Positions 33,120 to 45,104 of a DNA stretch of 64,000 bases are shown here, one piece after another; the first letter of the stretch is position 1; each line of letters starts with the position of its first letter. The notes below the pieces were generated by a model that saw only the letters and a program-made list of their open reading frames with translations, did not search any database and was not told the origin of the DNA. The DNA lies in NCBI GenBank assembly GCA_963555705.1, contig OY743184.1, positions 32,064,614 to 32,128,613 on the forward strand, in the 5' to 3' direction. Position numbers and translations under genes: made by a program. The DNA comes from Ligustrum vulgare (taxonomy: Eukaryota > Streptophyta > Magnoliopsida > Lamiales > Oleaceae).

Positions 33120-33404
33120 AGAGTGAAAGAGACGCCAAGCCTACAAATTTTCGCTACACAAGGATGCGGAAGCTTTATCTGTTGGAAAGATGATCATTTT
33201 AAGCCTGTAGTTTGGTTAAGCACAGTTTAAAAGAGGAAGCTGCATTGGTTTTTGTTGAGTGAGTTTGATTTTTGTCGAGTGAGCTTGATTTTTGTCGAAG
33301 GATCGATTAGGAAAGCATTGGAGAGAGGAGAAAGAATGGAAGAAGGGGGTGGGAGGATGCTTGGCCAGAACTATGAAATAAATAGTCTACAAGGATTATG
33401 ATGA
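33120..33404 (-). promoter_or_regulatory. GRF 5' UTR / proximal promoter
   Basis: Directly upstream of the GRF start. The plus strand shows repeated TTTTTGTTGAGTGAG/TTTTTGTCGAGTGAG units (about 33250-33300) and a GA-rich stretch near 33320-33350. A foldback MITE borders the region about 300 bp upstream of the ATG. No TATA box is assigned. Confidence 0.4.
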
Positions 33405-33413
33405 TATTTATTT

Positions 33414-33566
33414 GGGAAATGCTACTCTTACTCCCATCATTTACACATTCACTTACTCCCCCTCACATGGGGTGGGGTCCACAATTATTTTAATAATTGT
33501 GGACCCCACCCCATGTCAGGGGGAGTAAGTGAATGTGTATGCTAAAGAGTAAGTGTAGCATTCCCC
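33414..33566. mobile_element. Mutator-type foldback MITE
   Basis: A 153-bp near-perfect palindrome. The arms begin GGGAAATGCTACTCTTACTC and end GTAGCATTCCCC, with ACTCCCCCT..ATGGGGTGGGGTCCAC and its complement nearer the centre and almost no loop. It is flanked by the identical 9-mer TATTTATTT (33405-33413 and 33567-33575). A 9-bp target duplication is the mark of Mutator-type transposition. It sits about 300 bp upstream of the GRF start codon and could form a hairpin transcript. Confidence 0.88.
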
Positions 33567-33689
33567 TATTTATTTCGGGCTACAAAATTTTACAATTATA
33601 GACTTCGTTTGTTTTATTCTAGTGCCCTTAAAAGCACCATATTATTTTCCTTTATTTAATATTCATTAAATTTTGGATGACTATGCAAA

Positions 33690-35438
33690 TGTTCGGGTAA
33701 AATTCTTTTTTTGATTTATAAACATGTTTATAAATTACACAATTTCTCAAATCACTTTTTAATCATGTATATTTTCTCTCTTTAATTTTCAACCACTATT
33801 TTTTACCTCAAAACAGTAAATAAACCAATTTATAAACCAAATAGTGTTACCAAACGAAACTGATCCACAAAACTTATTTTATATACTATATTTTTTAAAA
33901 TAGTCTTTATTTACAAATATACATATTGATAAAATAGCATAAACAATCTTTTAAATATATCTAACCAATTATATTTTGAGAAAATCTCTTCTTAATTTCT
34001 ACCTACACTACAACCCTTCTCCTCCTCCTCTTCCACCACCTCCTCAATTGTCATCATCTTCGTCGTAAAAAATTATTTCTTAAAAATAATTAATGACTAA
34101 AAAAATAATAATAAATTCAAATTCTTATGAATCATAAAATCTTTAAAAAATTATCGATGACAAGAATTTTGCAAATGATCATATAATATAAATCACGTTC
34201 ATCGGCGGATGATTTCATAACAAGGATCCATGACAAAACATTTTAGGCAAGCAATCTATCCAAACCCGTTTTTATCACTGAATAATTTCATAGCTACAAG
34301 AATTTTGTGAATTCATTTCTTACAAAAAGTTTTTCCAAAACGCAAAAGGAACATCATTATTAAAGAAGGGATAAATTCATGTGAGCATTTATTCTTCTAG
34401 GGTTTCAACTCTTTTCTTCAACAATCCGCCTCATTCATTATTTGGATTCTTGAAGAGAGATTCTGATTTTGAGGAGTTATTTGGTTATAAAATTTAAATA
34501 TTGATACCAAAGAAATTGATGGTCTAATGGTGTATAAAGGTGAGAAGAAGTCCTAAGGTAAATTTTTGAACATGCCGATGAGCCATTGTTTCTTCACTTT
34601 CAAATGAATCTATCGATTTTAATATGGAAAAATGAGATTGATTTTCTTTCTCCATTATTTTGAGTTTTTGAAACCTGTTGTTGAAATTAAAGCTTCGATA
34701 ATCATGAAAAATCCCATAATTGAGAGGAGAGGGATGAAAGATTTTCCATAATTAAGATGAAAAGATATGGAAGGCAATCAAATGTGGTGCACATTGTACT
34801 TCATCTTTTTTTTTTTAATTTCTTAATTGAATTACAATGTGCATATTTGTAAATACATGGTGGTTTATTTATTAAAATTTTGTTTTATTTGTTGAATATT
34901 TATAATGTGGTGTAATAAGTAAATAATGTAGCAAGTGTTCGAGTTGGCTCATTTTTTTGATTTATAAATATGTTTATAAACTACACAATTTTTCAAATCA
35001 CTTTTTAACCATATATATTTTCTCAATCCAATTTTCAACCACTACTTTTTATCTCAAAACAGTAAATAAACCAATTTATAAACCAAACAGTGTTACCAAA
35101 CGGAGCAGTACGGTAATATAATTACCCTAAACTTATTTTTTAAAAATATTCAATCTCAAAAATTCATTAAAAGTTAAGTCCACAATATTTGACTTTTCAA
35201 TCAAATTTCAACCATTCATTCTAATAAAAATTATTATTCATTTAAAAAAAAAAAACTCATTTTAAACAATACCAAACACGCTTGCATCAATTTCGTAAAC
35301 AAAATAAATTGATTTATAAATTAGTTTATAAGCTATATAATTTCCCAATTCACTTTCTAATCCTATCCATTTTTTTCTTCAATTTTTAACCACTACTTTT
35401 TACCTCAAAATCATAAATAAATTAGTTTATAAACCAAA
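33690..35438. mobile_element. Three copies of a TTTGGTAA-ended MITE family
   Basis: Related blocks lie at about 33700-33862, 34945-35104 and 35305-35438. Shared phrases are GATTTATAAA..TTTATAAA, TTTTCAACCACTA, TTTTTACCTCAAAA and AATAAACCAATTTATAAACC; full copies end GTTACCAAACG. The third is cut by a Helitron. A better delimited copy is at 51257-51423. The DNA between the copies shows no gene. Confidence 0.55.
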
Positions 35439-36147
35439 TTAGTATTTATCCCGTACGTTGTACGGAATTTGTTTTCGCAATATCAATTTTGATAAGAATT
35501 CATATAGTGTTAATACTTTTACATAATCAAAACAAATATAAAATACATAAAATAATAATATTCTATTACAATAATTATTAAAAAATAAAAAATAATGCCC
35601 ATGTTTGATAAGGAATAAAATCAGGTTTTTAGTAGATTTAATAAAACTAAATAGAATATGCGGTTGAAAGTTGTATGACCTACAAAATGTGGTTAAAATT
35701 AATTGTTGACTTTGAGTTGAATGTTACTCAAAAGTTTTAGAGTTATCAAACTTGAGAAATATTAGCATCCATTCAATAACTTTGTCTATAAATTTATTTA
35801 CAGACGACACATTTTTCACTCACTTTTTAACTATACACATTTTTAAACTATTTTTTAACCACGCATATTATCTCGAAAATAACAATATTTTTATTTATAA
35901 GCAAAAACAAAGCATTTGACGAATGTTTTAATTTACTAAATAGTTAATAATAATATATATTTTAGAAAATATAATTTATTATTTAAAGGATAATAAATAT
36001 TATTTACACGGATTTTTATTTATTCTTTTTTTATTTTAGTTTTTTTTCAAAAATTGTAAGTGCATTTTGGATTGAAAATAATATTTAATGATTCTCCCTC
36101 CTCTCTTCTACTTTTATACATGTTTAGAAGGTATATGTATAGATAGA
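35439..36147 (-). mobile_element. Small non-autonomous Helitron
   Basis: Read on the minus strand it starts TCTATCTATACATATACC after an A (36148). It ends with the hairpin CCGTACAACGTACGG, then GATAAATACTAA, followed by T. The layout (A, TC..., GC hairpin about 10 bases from the end, CTRR, T) is that of plant Helitrons, with CTAA in place of CTAG. It interrupts a MITE copy. No coding capacity. Confidence 0.55.
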
Positions 36148-36151
36148 TAAA

Positions 36152-36530
36152 TTAGCATCTATTTGATAATTTTATCTATAAATTTATTTACAAACAAAAC
36201 ATTTTTCACCCACTTTTTAACTATACGCATATTTTGAAACCATTTTTCAACAATGCATTTATCTCGAAAATAAAAATATTTTTATTTATAACAAAAAACA
36301 AAGCATTTGAAAGGGTGCTTTAATTTATTAAATTGTTAATAATAATATATATTTTAGAAAATATGATTTATTATTTAAAGGATAATAAATAATAAATATT
36401 ATTTACACGAATTTTTATTTTAATTTTTTTTTCCAAAAATTGTAAGTGCATTTTGAATGGAAAATGACATTTAATGTTTCTCTTTCATCACTCTACTTTA
36501 TATATGTAAATATATGTAATAATATAGATA
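36152..36530 (-). mobile_element. Truncated second copy of the same Helitron
   Basis: A roughly 390-bp-spaced duplicate of 35762-36147 (TAGCATC..., CTCGAAAATAA, GTTAATAATAATATATATTTTAG). Its minus-strand 5' end TCTATATTATTACATATATT lies near 36529. The 3' part is missing, as if the first copy had inserted into it. Confidence 0.5.
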
Positions 36531-38439
36531 GTTTTATCAAACAAAGGTAAAAAATTACTTTTTAATCACATGTATTTCTCTAAATTATTTATAATTACAT
36601 ATTTTACCTTAAAAACAGTACATTCTTATAAACAATTTTTTTTATTTATTTTTTTTACCAAATGGAGCATTGTGAAGCCTATAAGACATTTTTTCTAGTT
36701 CATGGGAAGATTTGGAGATTTCTTTTTAGGAAAATGTTGGAATCACCATGGGAGTAATTGTAGGACAGTCCTTTTATTTTAGAAGGTTAGGGAGTGGTCC
36801 AAATTATTACACGTTAATTATTATTTAAAATTAAATCGATACGAGATTAAACATTTCAAATATTATGGAAGACGTGGCTATTTAAAAATGTTTAACTTTG
36901 AAATTTGATTGCTTGTCCACTTTTAAATGTGTCATTTGTTCATACGAAAGTTTCAATCTCTAATATCATATTAAAACTTGAATTTTATCTTAAAATAACA
37001 TTCTTGTTAAGGAGTAGTCAAACATTTATATAGTAATTTATTTTTATCATTTGAGATTAATCCTAGCATACAATAGTGATTAATGTTGTCTATTTTTTAG
37101 TTAGTTTGATGTTAGGTAATTGAGGAAATCTACTGGTATGTATTATCAAAGTAAATTTCTACAATTTCATTTAGGAAAATTTGTAATAGAAATATTACAT
37201 CTTTTAAAATTGTGCAACGGAATCCCAGACAAAGTGTGGCTCCAAAACATTGTCTTGATAGATACAAATTTCCGAATTGTTGTGTTGACTATTTGGGACA
37301 TTTTTGTTGACCGCAAGTGTGTTTTGTTGGTATATTTTGTAAATGATGACGTTAAATAAATAAAATATAATATAAGAAATCTGTGTCGACAAATTTATAG
37401 AATAACGACAAGAAAAATAAGAAGAAAAAAAAGAAATGGACAAAGTTGAGACAAGTATTGAACACTTTGTCCTTAAGTCGAATTTGCCCCACAAAGGTGC
37501 CAACGGTTTATGACAATCGACTCTCAAGATATAACGACTTCAACTTGTGTTTGTAACACTCCAAAACACAAGCACAACGAAAGAATTTCGGCTTATGTAC
37601 TCCAAAATGAAATGAATAAGAAAATCAAAATAATGCAACAATTATGCAAGAATTTGATTTAGGAAGAGAAAAGATAGTGATAGTGATATTGCATATCATT
37701 TGTATGTTTTTGGAATACCCCAAGGGTCCTTTTTATATAGCATGAAAAGTTGTGAACGAAGTGGTGGGAGTCAAACCATGCAACCTTTTCAAATCATACT
37801 ACTCTTCAAAAGACACTTTTTTCGGACTACATGCGACCGCACGCTTATAAGCTTGCGACCGCACGACTTTATGCCAAATAGAAATTTAATCGTTTTGACT
37901 TGTGATCTCACAGTATTAAAATCGTGCGATCGCATGAGCAAAATTTTGATCATATTTTTGTTATTTTCCGTAATATCTCATTCATCCGATATTGGTTTCG
38001 AAATGCCAAATATACCCTCTAATGCATGTAGATAAATCTAAATTCTCTTTCGAGGGCGTTGCCCCCGAGCCCCGCTACCCCTCGACCTGACCCGGCCCCG
38101 AAGCGACGAAGTGGCAAACTAATTTGTCTAAACGAATTGAGCCGAATTTGAGTATTTGACCGAAATCGATAAGAAGTCATTTTAATCAATTTTCAATTCT
38201 TAACCAATATCAAACATGTTTCGCTTGCACACCAATTACGTACCAAACCAACTTTTTGTACAACACACTTGAGAATTTGCTCTATTAATTGTAACGATTA
38301 TACTGCACTCATGTATATGGTGTATAATATAAAAATAAAATTGTACATTTTTTGAACGGCTACATAATAATTTTATGCTATACTTTTATCTAGTTCTAAT
38401 TTAAACTAACACATTTATTTCCATTTCTATTTCCAAATG
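36531..38439. other. Spacer with degenerate repeats
   Basis: A degenerate MITE-like block ends TTTACCAAATGGAGC near 36668. At about 37550-38110 there is LTR-like material: TGTAACACTCC start, TTTTATATAGCATG TATA-like phrase, ATGCGACCGCAC, and a GC-rich GGGCGTTGCCCCCGAG patch at 38055-38070. None of the ORFs shows a motif. Confidence 0.3.
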
Positions 38440-38927
38440 TAAATATTTCATCAACCCCTGAGCAATTGCAACTACCAATTATAATACATGGCAAGGCTCG
38501 AACTTGTCACATTCAGAGAACACAATGAATCATTCCAGAAGAAAAAGAATTAACTTATAATTCTCAATACCCTATGGCCGAATTGATTGGTGAAACGTAT
38601 ACTTTGGGAAAACTATTGAAAAAGTTTGTGCTCTAGTTGAGGATACAATTTCCACAATCGAGGCAATTCGACAACTTTTCTGTAGGGTATTATACTATAT
38701 TCATAAATCTTTATTCCAGATTACTATTTTGTAAACATTTTCTTACTTCAAAAGTCCCACTTTCATGTCTAATTAATCAAATCTTTTGGTACATGGCTTG
38801 TTCTCACTGCAACCGAGGATCGAGTACGGAAATAGGCGAGATATATAATTTTGTTTATTGCAATTGCACAATATCAAAGGCCATGCCAATAAAATTTCTT
38901 CCAAAATATCCAAATTATATTTCTCAC
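38440..38927 (+). pseudogene. RPA1-like zinc-motif fragment, interrupted
   Basis: The plus frame contains WYMACSHCNRGSS followed by IYNFVYCNCTISKAMP. The W/FY.AC..C......Y.C..C pattern matches the zinc-ribbon of plant replication protein A large-subunit homologues, which also occur as Helitron cargo. Upstream parts (LELVTFREHNESF) hint at more of the protein in other frames. LTR element 2 inserted in the frame at CTCAC (38923-38927). A gene fragment, probably dead before the insertion. Confidence 0.4.
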
Positions 38928-39159
38928 TGTTGTGAAACTATCAAAATCCTAACAACTAAGAAGAGAGAAATGGAGAGAGCTTAGAGAGAAGGAGGAGAAT
39001 TCTTTTTTGATCAAGAATTGGTGCACTTCATTACAATGAATATAGGCCATTTTATAGAAAAATATAGGAGTTAAATATAAGTCATTAATACACTAAATAT
39101 AGTAAATATTAGGTAATATTGGATGTGATGTAATGAAATTAGGTAATGATTTCATAACA
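38928..39159 (-). repeat. 3' LTR of element 2
   Basis: 232 bp. It differs from the partner LTR at about seven positions (for example GAAGAGAG against GAAAAGAG and TATTAGGTAA against TATTATGTAA), roughly 3%, so this insertion is older than element 1. Confidence 0.9.
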
Positions 39160-39194
39160 CTCCCCATTTAATGACTTATTGCTCAATTGCTCAA

Positions 39195-40010
39195 TTGTCT
39201 GCATCGTTAAAACCTTGATAAGAAAACCCAGTGGGATAAAACTTGAGCGAAGGAAAAAGAGTACAGCTGCTCCCCTTGATGTTAGCCATCATTAATCATT
39301 GAGTCTAATATCCAAAATGACATCAATGATAAGTAGTACAAATCATGTACTGGAAACTTCGAATTATGAAGTGCTGAAGTGCTTCATTGCTTCATTGCTT
39401 TATTGCTTCAGTGCTTTTAATGCTTTAGTGCTGCCTTGCTTTAGGTCTTCAGTGCTGCCTTGCTTTAGGTCTGCCTCGTTAAAACCTTGTCAGTAAAACC
39501 CAATGGGACAAAATCTGAACGAAGGAAAAAGAGTACAGCCGCTGCCTCGTTAAAACCTTGTCAGGAAAACCCTGTGGGACAAAAACCTGGACGAAGGAAA
39601 AAGAGTACAGCATGACAGCATGATTCTCCCCCTGAAGTGTGCAATCAAGTATTTCATGAACCTTTTGAATAATGATATCATCTTTCGTCTGGAATATGTA
39701 TATATGAAAATCTTCTTGTGTGTAGCCGATATCATAACATTCTTCATAAGATGTGTATGATTTTCTTAATTTTGTTGATATCATTTCAGCACAATTTAAA
39801 GAGAGAGCTTGTTGTTGAATAACTTGCAAATAGCTGTGACAATGTCTCAAAAACCTTGCTAGAAAAACCCTGTGGGACAAAACCTTAGCGAAGGGAAAAA
39901 GAGTAAATTATTCTCATTGATACGCCATAATTGTTCCATAATTGCTGCCTCATTAAAAACCTTACTAGGAAAACCCTGTGGGACAAAACCTCAGTTAAGG
40001 GAAAAAGAGT
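39195..40010 (-). repeat. Dispersed roughly 60-bp repeats near the 3' end of element 2
   Basis: Five copies, at about 39205-39266, 39475-39535, 39543-39610, 39848-39905 and 39952-40013. The plus strand has TTAAAACCTTGTCAG, AAAACCC(T/A)GTGGGACAAAA and CGAAGGAAAAAGAGTA. They surround a GCTTCATTGCTTCATTGC-type microsatellite (39370-39475). ORFs on the minus strand over them are by-products. Confidence 0.8.
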
Positions 40011-42147
40011 GCAGTGCGTATTTGTTCCCTTCATAGGAATATCATAAGTATATTAATGCAATCTCAAATTATTTCATCAAACATATATTTTGTGATGAGC
40101 TTTTATAAATAATTTATAACTCATTTATGAAGTCATAGCTCATTTATGATGTACTGAACATGTTATACCAAGCAATGTTTAGTTAGTTGACTGATTGCAT
40201 TACTCAAATCTAGAATTGATTCACTTTTATCAAAATCTAGAATTCACTTCTGATGAATAATTAAATATTCATTTTCAAATTCACTTATGGTGAATATTCA
40301 TTTTCCAAATTCATTTTCCCGGTGGATAATATAATTTTGCATATTGAAAATCAATTGCATGCCCAAATATTCAAATATAATAATAGTACACTCAAATTTC
40401 ATTTTCAACATATTATATTATGGGGTTATATGTATCATATCATTCTTCATGTGATTTTATTTTAAGAATCACATTTCATTCTATAATGATATTATTTTGG
40501 GCAAATTGAATCTTTCAATGATTTATACATATACGTTCTTGCACTTTATAAACTGCAATTTCTAATTTGCAGGAGCATAATCAATCATTGAAATAGATAT
40601 CAATTTCGACATATAATCTATAATCATTTCACTTGAAATCCCAACGTACCGCGATCAATTGGTACATCAAAGAAAACTCCCAAAGTACCGAGATGAGAAT
40701 CACACTTTTTGATCTCACTCATTGGTATATCAAAGAGCTCAAACTAGTGAATTTAGACTATAGTCTATCCACCATATTTTATGCCAGTTTTATGAAAAAT
40801 TTTGCACGCAACTAGTCGTCTTTTACGACTGTGTAATATTTTTCATTTGTATAAATAACTATTGGCATTACACATTTAAGTGTTTGGACTTCAGGTCCTA
40901 TAACAATAATCCCTATTATTGGGATTTTATATTTTGCCAAAGTATTATAATTTTATCAACCTCATTTTCATAAGAGGGTTGTTTATGTATGTAGTCGACT
41001 TATTTATCGATTCCATTTTATGTCAATATAAACATAACATAGAGAGATCTCTTTGTATATTTTATCATCAGGCCTGAATCTCTTATCATTTAATTATGTC
41101 CCTTTTACTCACTATGAGTATTTAGCCTCAAAGGGATCATCTCAATTATTCAAGAGATATTTGTTTTTGAATTCGATTGTCATTATGCTTCAGGCATAAT
41201 TACGCTTTAAGCTTGATCACGCTTCATGCGTGTTATTGTTTAATTTCCCCATAATATTCAAAAATCTTGTATTATATCAGTCGGCTAATAATGCCGCAAC
41301 ACATGTCATTCATAATTATGGATATAATCATAATATTATATCTAAGTGCGTTTTGTTGGAGTGTATATAGATATCGCACCTTTTAGAAATCATAAAGCTT
41401 TACAAGCTAATTTTTATTTCATTTTATTGACATGTTTGTATGTAGAATATTGCTGCATAAGAAATATTTATATTCAAATTGTTCTCATAGCAAATAACTT
41501 GAGGCTATTAATCTGCTAAATCATTAGCAATATAATATTCTATTATCTCAACTAATTCGTATAATCATTAATAACTTTAAGATATATTCATGCTAGCATT
41601 TATTACTTTGCTCGTAATATCATTACTTGAGCAAATAATCAGTCATTCATTTTCTTAGTGAGATAATTAATTTGCTTTTGAGAACAAGCAGCAATGATAA
41701 CTTGTTAACCTGAACAATCTTCTAGATCTTTAATGAATGTCATTTTGCATTCTCAATAAATCTCATTATTGAATTGGAATCTAACCAATCATTATAGAAC
41801 TTCTGGTTCAGCAAGATATTTCATTTTTACATATGTATGAACTTCTGGTTCAATACAGTATTCATTTAATCAGTATGTATTTCTGTATAGTTCAAATCAG
41901 TATACTTTTATTACTTTTAGTATACCGAAAAAATCAGGTACAATATCCAAGGAAATATCTCATGATCTCAATCTTGTCGCCAAATCTTCCCTTATTTCGA
42001 AAAAGGTAATGACGCATTATCTCATTGTTCCCACCTTTTCAATAATTTATTCCATTATTTCTTGATGGAATCGATATCACTGACACGCGGAGCGCTCCTT
42101 TACGCGTTTAAATATATCATTTGGGAAGAGATTAGATCCATAAAAAA

Positions 42148-42692
42148 ATGGATGTTATATTATCAAATATTCGAAAATATTATTCTAATCTTCCGGTAAA
42201 TGTTTTGAAAAAGATTTACCGAGTTCGACTTGAAAGATTGAGGCTGCTGATGGATCAAGGCTTTCCAGAAGATGTTCGTTGGTTGATCGAAGCAAAAGTT
42301 CGATTAGCTGGTGAATTACCAAATTCATTTTCTAAACACATGCCGGTTTAGGTAAGAGTACTTTTGCAAAGAAACGAAGAGCAAAAAGGCTTAACGGTTG
42401 ATACAAATGTGCTCGTTGGACATGTGATACTCGTTGCAAATCAGTAGGATATTCTTCTAGAAATCGGGATGATAAAATCAATTTCATTAAGGATGGACTG
42501 AGTAAGGAGTCATTGGATGATATCCGATTAACTCTTGAGACGCACCCAAGTGGGTATGTGCAACGTGAGCTCCTTTCCTTATATGCTCAATTTAACGAGG
42601 ATAAAAACCGTTATAGTCTCAAAAATACAGTAGCAAAAGATCCTGTTTGCCAGGCTGTTATAAACAATGATGTTTTGGCTATTCAGCATTGA
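42148..42692 (+). pseudogene. Virus-like zinc-knuckle ORF, broken copy
   Basis: Starts at the position of the internal Met of copy 1 and is open for 67 codons, to a stop at 42349-42351 caused by a one-base deletion near 42345. Homology continues in the next frame through the basic run. The first Cys codon of the knuckle is a TGA at 42399-42401. It ends at 42692 with a different, shorter C-terminus than copy 1. Two independent lesions make it non-functional. Confidence 0.75.
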
Positions 42693-42884
42693 TACAAGGT
42701 AAATCAGTATATTGTGTGTATATATTTTTGCACATAAAATATTTTCATGTTTCATTTCTCGAGTATTGATAAAGTGTTTTGAAAAATCACCGAAAGGTAA
42801 GCTTTATCAAAAGTAGTGTAATTTAGTCAGAATTAGGTTTTCACTTTTTCAAAAGATGAGTAGTAAATAGTGAAGTTTTTCAAG

Positions 42885-42895
42885 TTTAAATAGCC
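42885..42895 (+). promoter_or_regulatory. TATA-like motif upstream of broken LOG
   Basis: TTTAAATAGCC, conserved with copy 1 in sequence and in distance to the LOG start. Confidence 0.35.
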
Positions 42896-42968
42896 AATGA
42901 TTTTCACAATTTCATGCATCCCAAAATATCATTTTCTCATAAGTTTTTCCTTCCTTATATTCTCAAAG

Positions 42969-43293
42969 ATGGAAGGACCAAAATTTCGACAGATCAAAAC
43001 TATCTGTTTATTTTGTAGATCAACTGGATCTCCATACTAAGCCTACTGGGCTTTTAAGTGTTAACAATTTCTTTGATGGTTTGCTAACATTTCTTGATTA
43101 TGCTGTGGAACAGGGATTCATCTCTCCATTTTCTAGGAGAATCCTTATTTCTGCTCCTACTATCGAGGAACTGCTGGATAAGTTGCAATCATATGTCCCC
43201 ATACAAGATCCAGCAGGAGTTAAGATAGATTGGTCGCAAGGAAGGGGAATCAAGCGAAAATGGAGTCCGGTTAATGTAAACTTAACTTTGTGA
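42969..43293 (+). pseudogene. LOG, internally deleted copy
   Basis: Starts ATGGAAGGACC (MEGPKFRQIKTIC) and keeps 16-17 codons. It then jumps at about 43018-43026 to codon 128-130 of copy 1 and continues in another frame to the same C-terminus (…KRKWSPVNVNLTL, stop at 43291). About 110 codons are lost, including the glycine-rich loop, the catalytic Arg and PGGxGTxxE. The parent sequences on both sides of the junction share TCAA, so a microhomology deletion is likely. Confidence 0.88.
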
Positions 43294-43299
43294 ATCCTA

Positions 43300-43520
43300 G
43301 AATAGATGGTGGTAGAGTACGGAGTATTCTTACTCTTGAGACACACCTTAAATTTCTAGGATTTTATCAATGTTTAATCTTGTGTACCTCAAAGATAGGT
43401 GGTAGAGTACAGAGTATCCTTACTCTTGAAACACACCTCTTTGAGTGTTTCTTTATGTCCTCAAAAGTTCAGATGTGGTAGGATACGGCTACTCCCGAAA
43501 CACATCTCTTACTTTGAGGA
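43300..43520 (+). repeat. Three-fold repeat after LOG, copy 2
   Basis: Units at about 43300-43357, 43394-43446 and 43471-43520, each with GGTGGTAGAGTAC or GTGGTAGGATACGG and ACACA(C/T)CT. They correspond one to one with the units of copy 1. Confidence 0.8.
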
Positions 43521-44189
43521 TCATAAATGTTTCCTCCTTTTATGTATGACTTGTTTTATGCTTCTTCAGGAGCAATAATAATAATAACATTTTAGTATGT
43601 TTAGATGATAATTTTTACTTCTTCTAGAGTAAATATGTACTTCTTCTGGAATACATAATTGCTCGTGCAAGAACTTTTTCAAATACTTATCATCTAATAT
43701 TCATCTCATAATACTGATGAGATTATTTTCACATTAGCTATGTCCATGCTATCATGTGATATTATCTTATCATACATCAACATTCTCTTGTTGGATAATC
43801 TATTTTTATCTATCTTTTCAATACAGATAATGGTAACTTCTTGTACCGTTTGATAAAATATTTTTTATTAACATCTATCAACCTTTTGGTATTGATGACT
43901 TTTTATCAACATTTACCAACTTTTGGTAATGATAACTTCTGGTATCATTTGATAAAATATTTTCTAACTTTAGTATTGATAACTTCTGGTATCATTTAAT
44001 GAAATATTTAATAACAATAATATCAATAATAATACTGGGGTTATACCACCACGTATATATGTTGACAACAACCTCTATTATGTTAGAATTAACCAACAAC
44101 TGAGGTGTTTCTGAAATAATATAAAAATTGAATATATGTAATGTATTCCGTAAACCGACCATATAGGCGGTGTCTACATAATGAAATAA

Positions 44190-44345
44190 TTACCTTTCAT
44201 GAGTGATCGAGTCATATCCTCCAGTCAAGGTATTCATAATAGTGATCAAGTCATATCGTCAAATCCAGTCAAGGTATAGTGATCGAGTCATATCGTCAAA
44301 TCCAGTCAAGGTACTCATAATAGTCCAATCTGTTGCGGTATAAAT
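44190..44345 (+). repeat. Short tandem repeats in element 2
   Basis: GATCGAGTCATATCGTC-type and AATCCAGTCAAGGTA-type phrases recur three times within 150 bp. No coding meaning is apparent. Confidence 0.7.
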
Positions 44346-45104
44346 TCAGTCCATAATAACTCAATCCGTCACGGTATGACAATGATTATTTTTAATTATA
44401 CTTTGTTTAAAATCTTTAATTTATCTTGTTGATCACATATTAATCGTTAATTTTCGATTAATTTACTTTTATGTATTACCAAGGGTAAAATTGTCCATAT
44501 TTTAATATGTTGCTCATATGAATAAATCAAAACCGTCAATAGGTTTGAAATTTAATTTATAACAAACTTACTTTTGGTCCGAAGTTCAAAATCCCGTCGG
44601 AAGTGCTTCAAAAACGGTTTTTAAGAAAACCGCCACGTTCGATCGCCGGAAAATCTCAGAACTGCACAAACCAAAAAAGTAAGATCATAGAAAAATCAAG
44701 AACGTCGATATGAACAAACTTCCTGTTGACGTCATCGCCAGAATAGTCTCCACGCGCCGTAACGACGTCTGCGCGTGGTCCTCACGCGCTTCACGCGCCA
44801 CCGCGCCGGTGCTGGTGACGTCGACACGCGCCGGTTCGGAAGAATCGTCCGGTCGCCGTGGTCATGGATCTGGTCTCCGATCATCGTTTGGATATACGGT
44901 TTGGCGTGAATTTGGTTTGGAAGTTTCGGATTATACAATTTCTTCAATTTTTCTACGTATTTGGAATTGATCTTCTAATCTATGATGTATAAATGATGAT
45001 TAATAATAATCTGGTTTCTGATACAGGGGTTCATCATTTAGATGCAACTGTAGAGCATACTCCCGTCATATTACTCAATAGAAAAGATATTCGTGCTGAT
45101 AACG

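Larger units (their letters stand above)
41930..43521 (+). other. LOG / virus-like module, copy 2 (broken)
   Basis: Same order as copy 1, on the plus strand: conserved leader (from about 41930), virus-like ORF, 276-bp spacer, LOG with an internal deletion, three-fold 3' repeat. In the shared LOG tail 83 of 89 residues agree with copy 1, which suggests considerable age or separate descent from a functional source. Confidence 0.8.

Noticed and set aside
37700..38035. 111-aa plus-strand ORF
   Set aside because: It covers LTR-like debris with GCGACCGCAC phrases; no motif and no conserved partner.
44710..44970. 86-aa plus-strand ORF in the GC-rich leader of element 2
   Set aside because: It lies in the untranslated leader next to the primer site; the minus strand is equally open and no motif is present.
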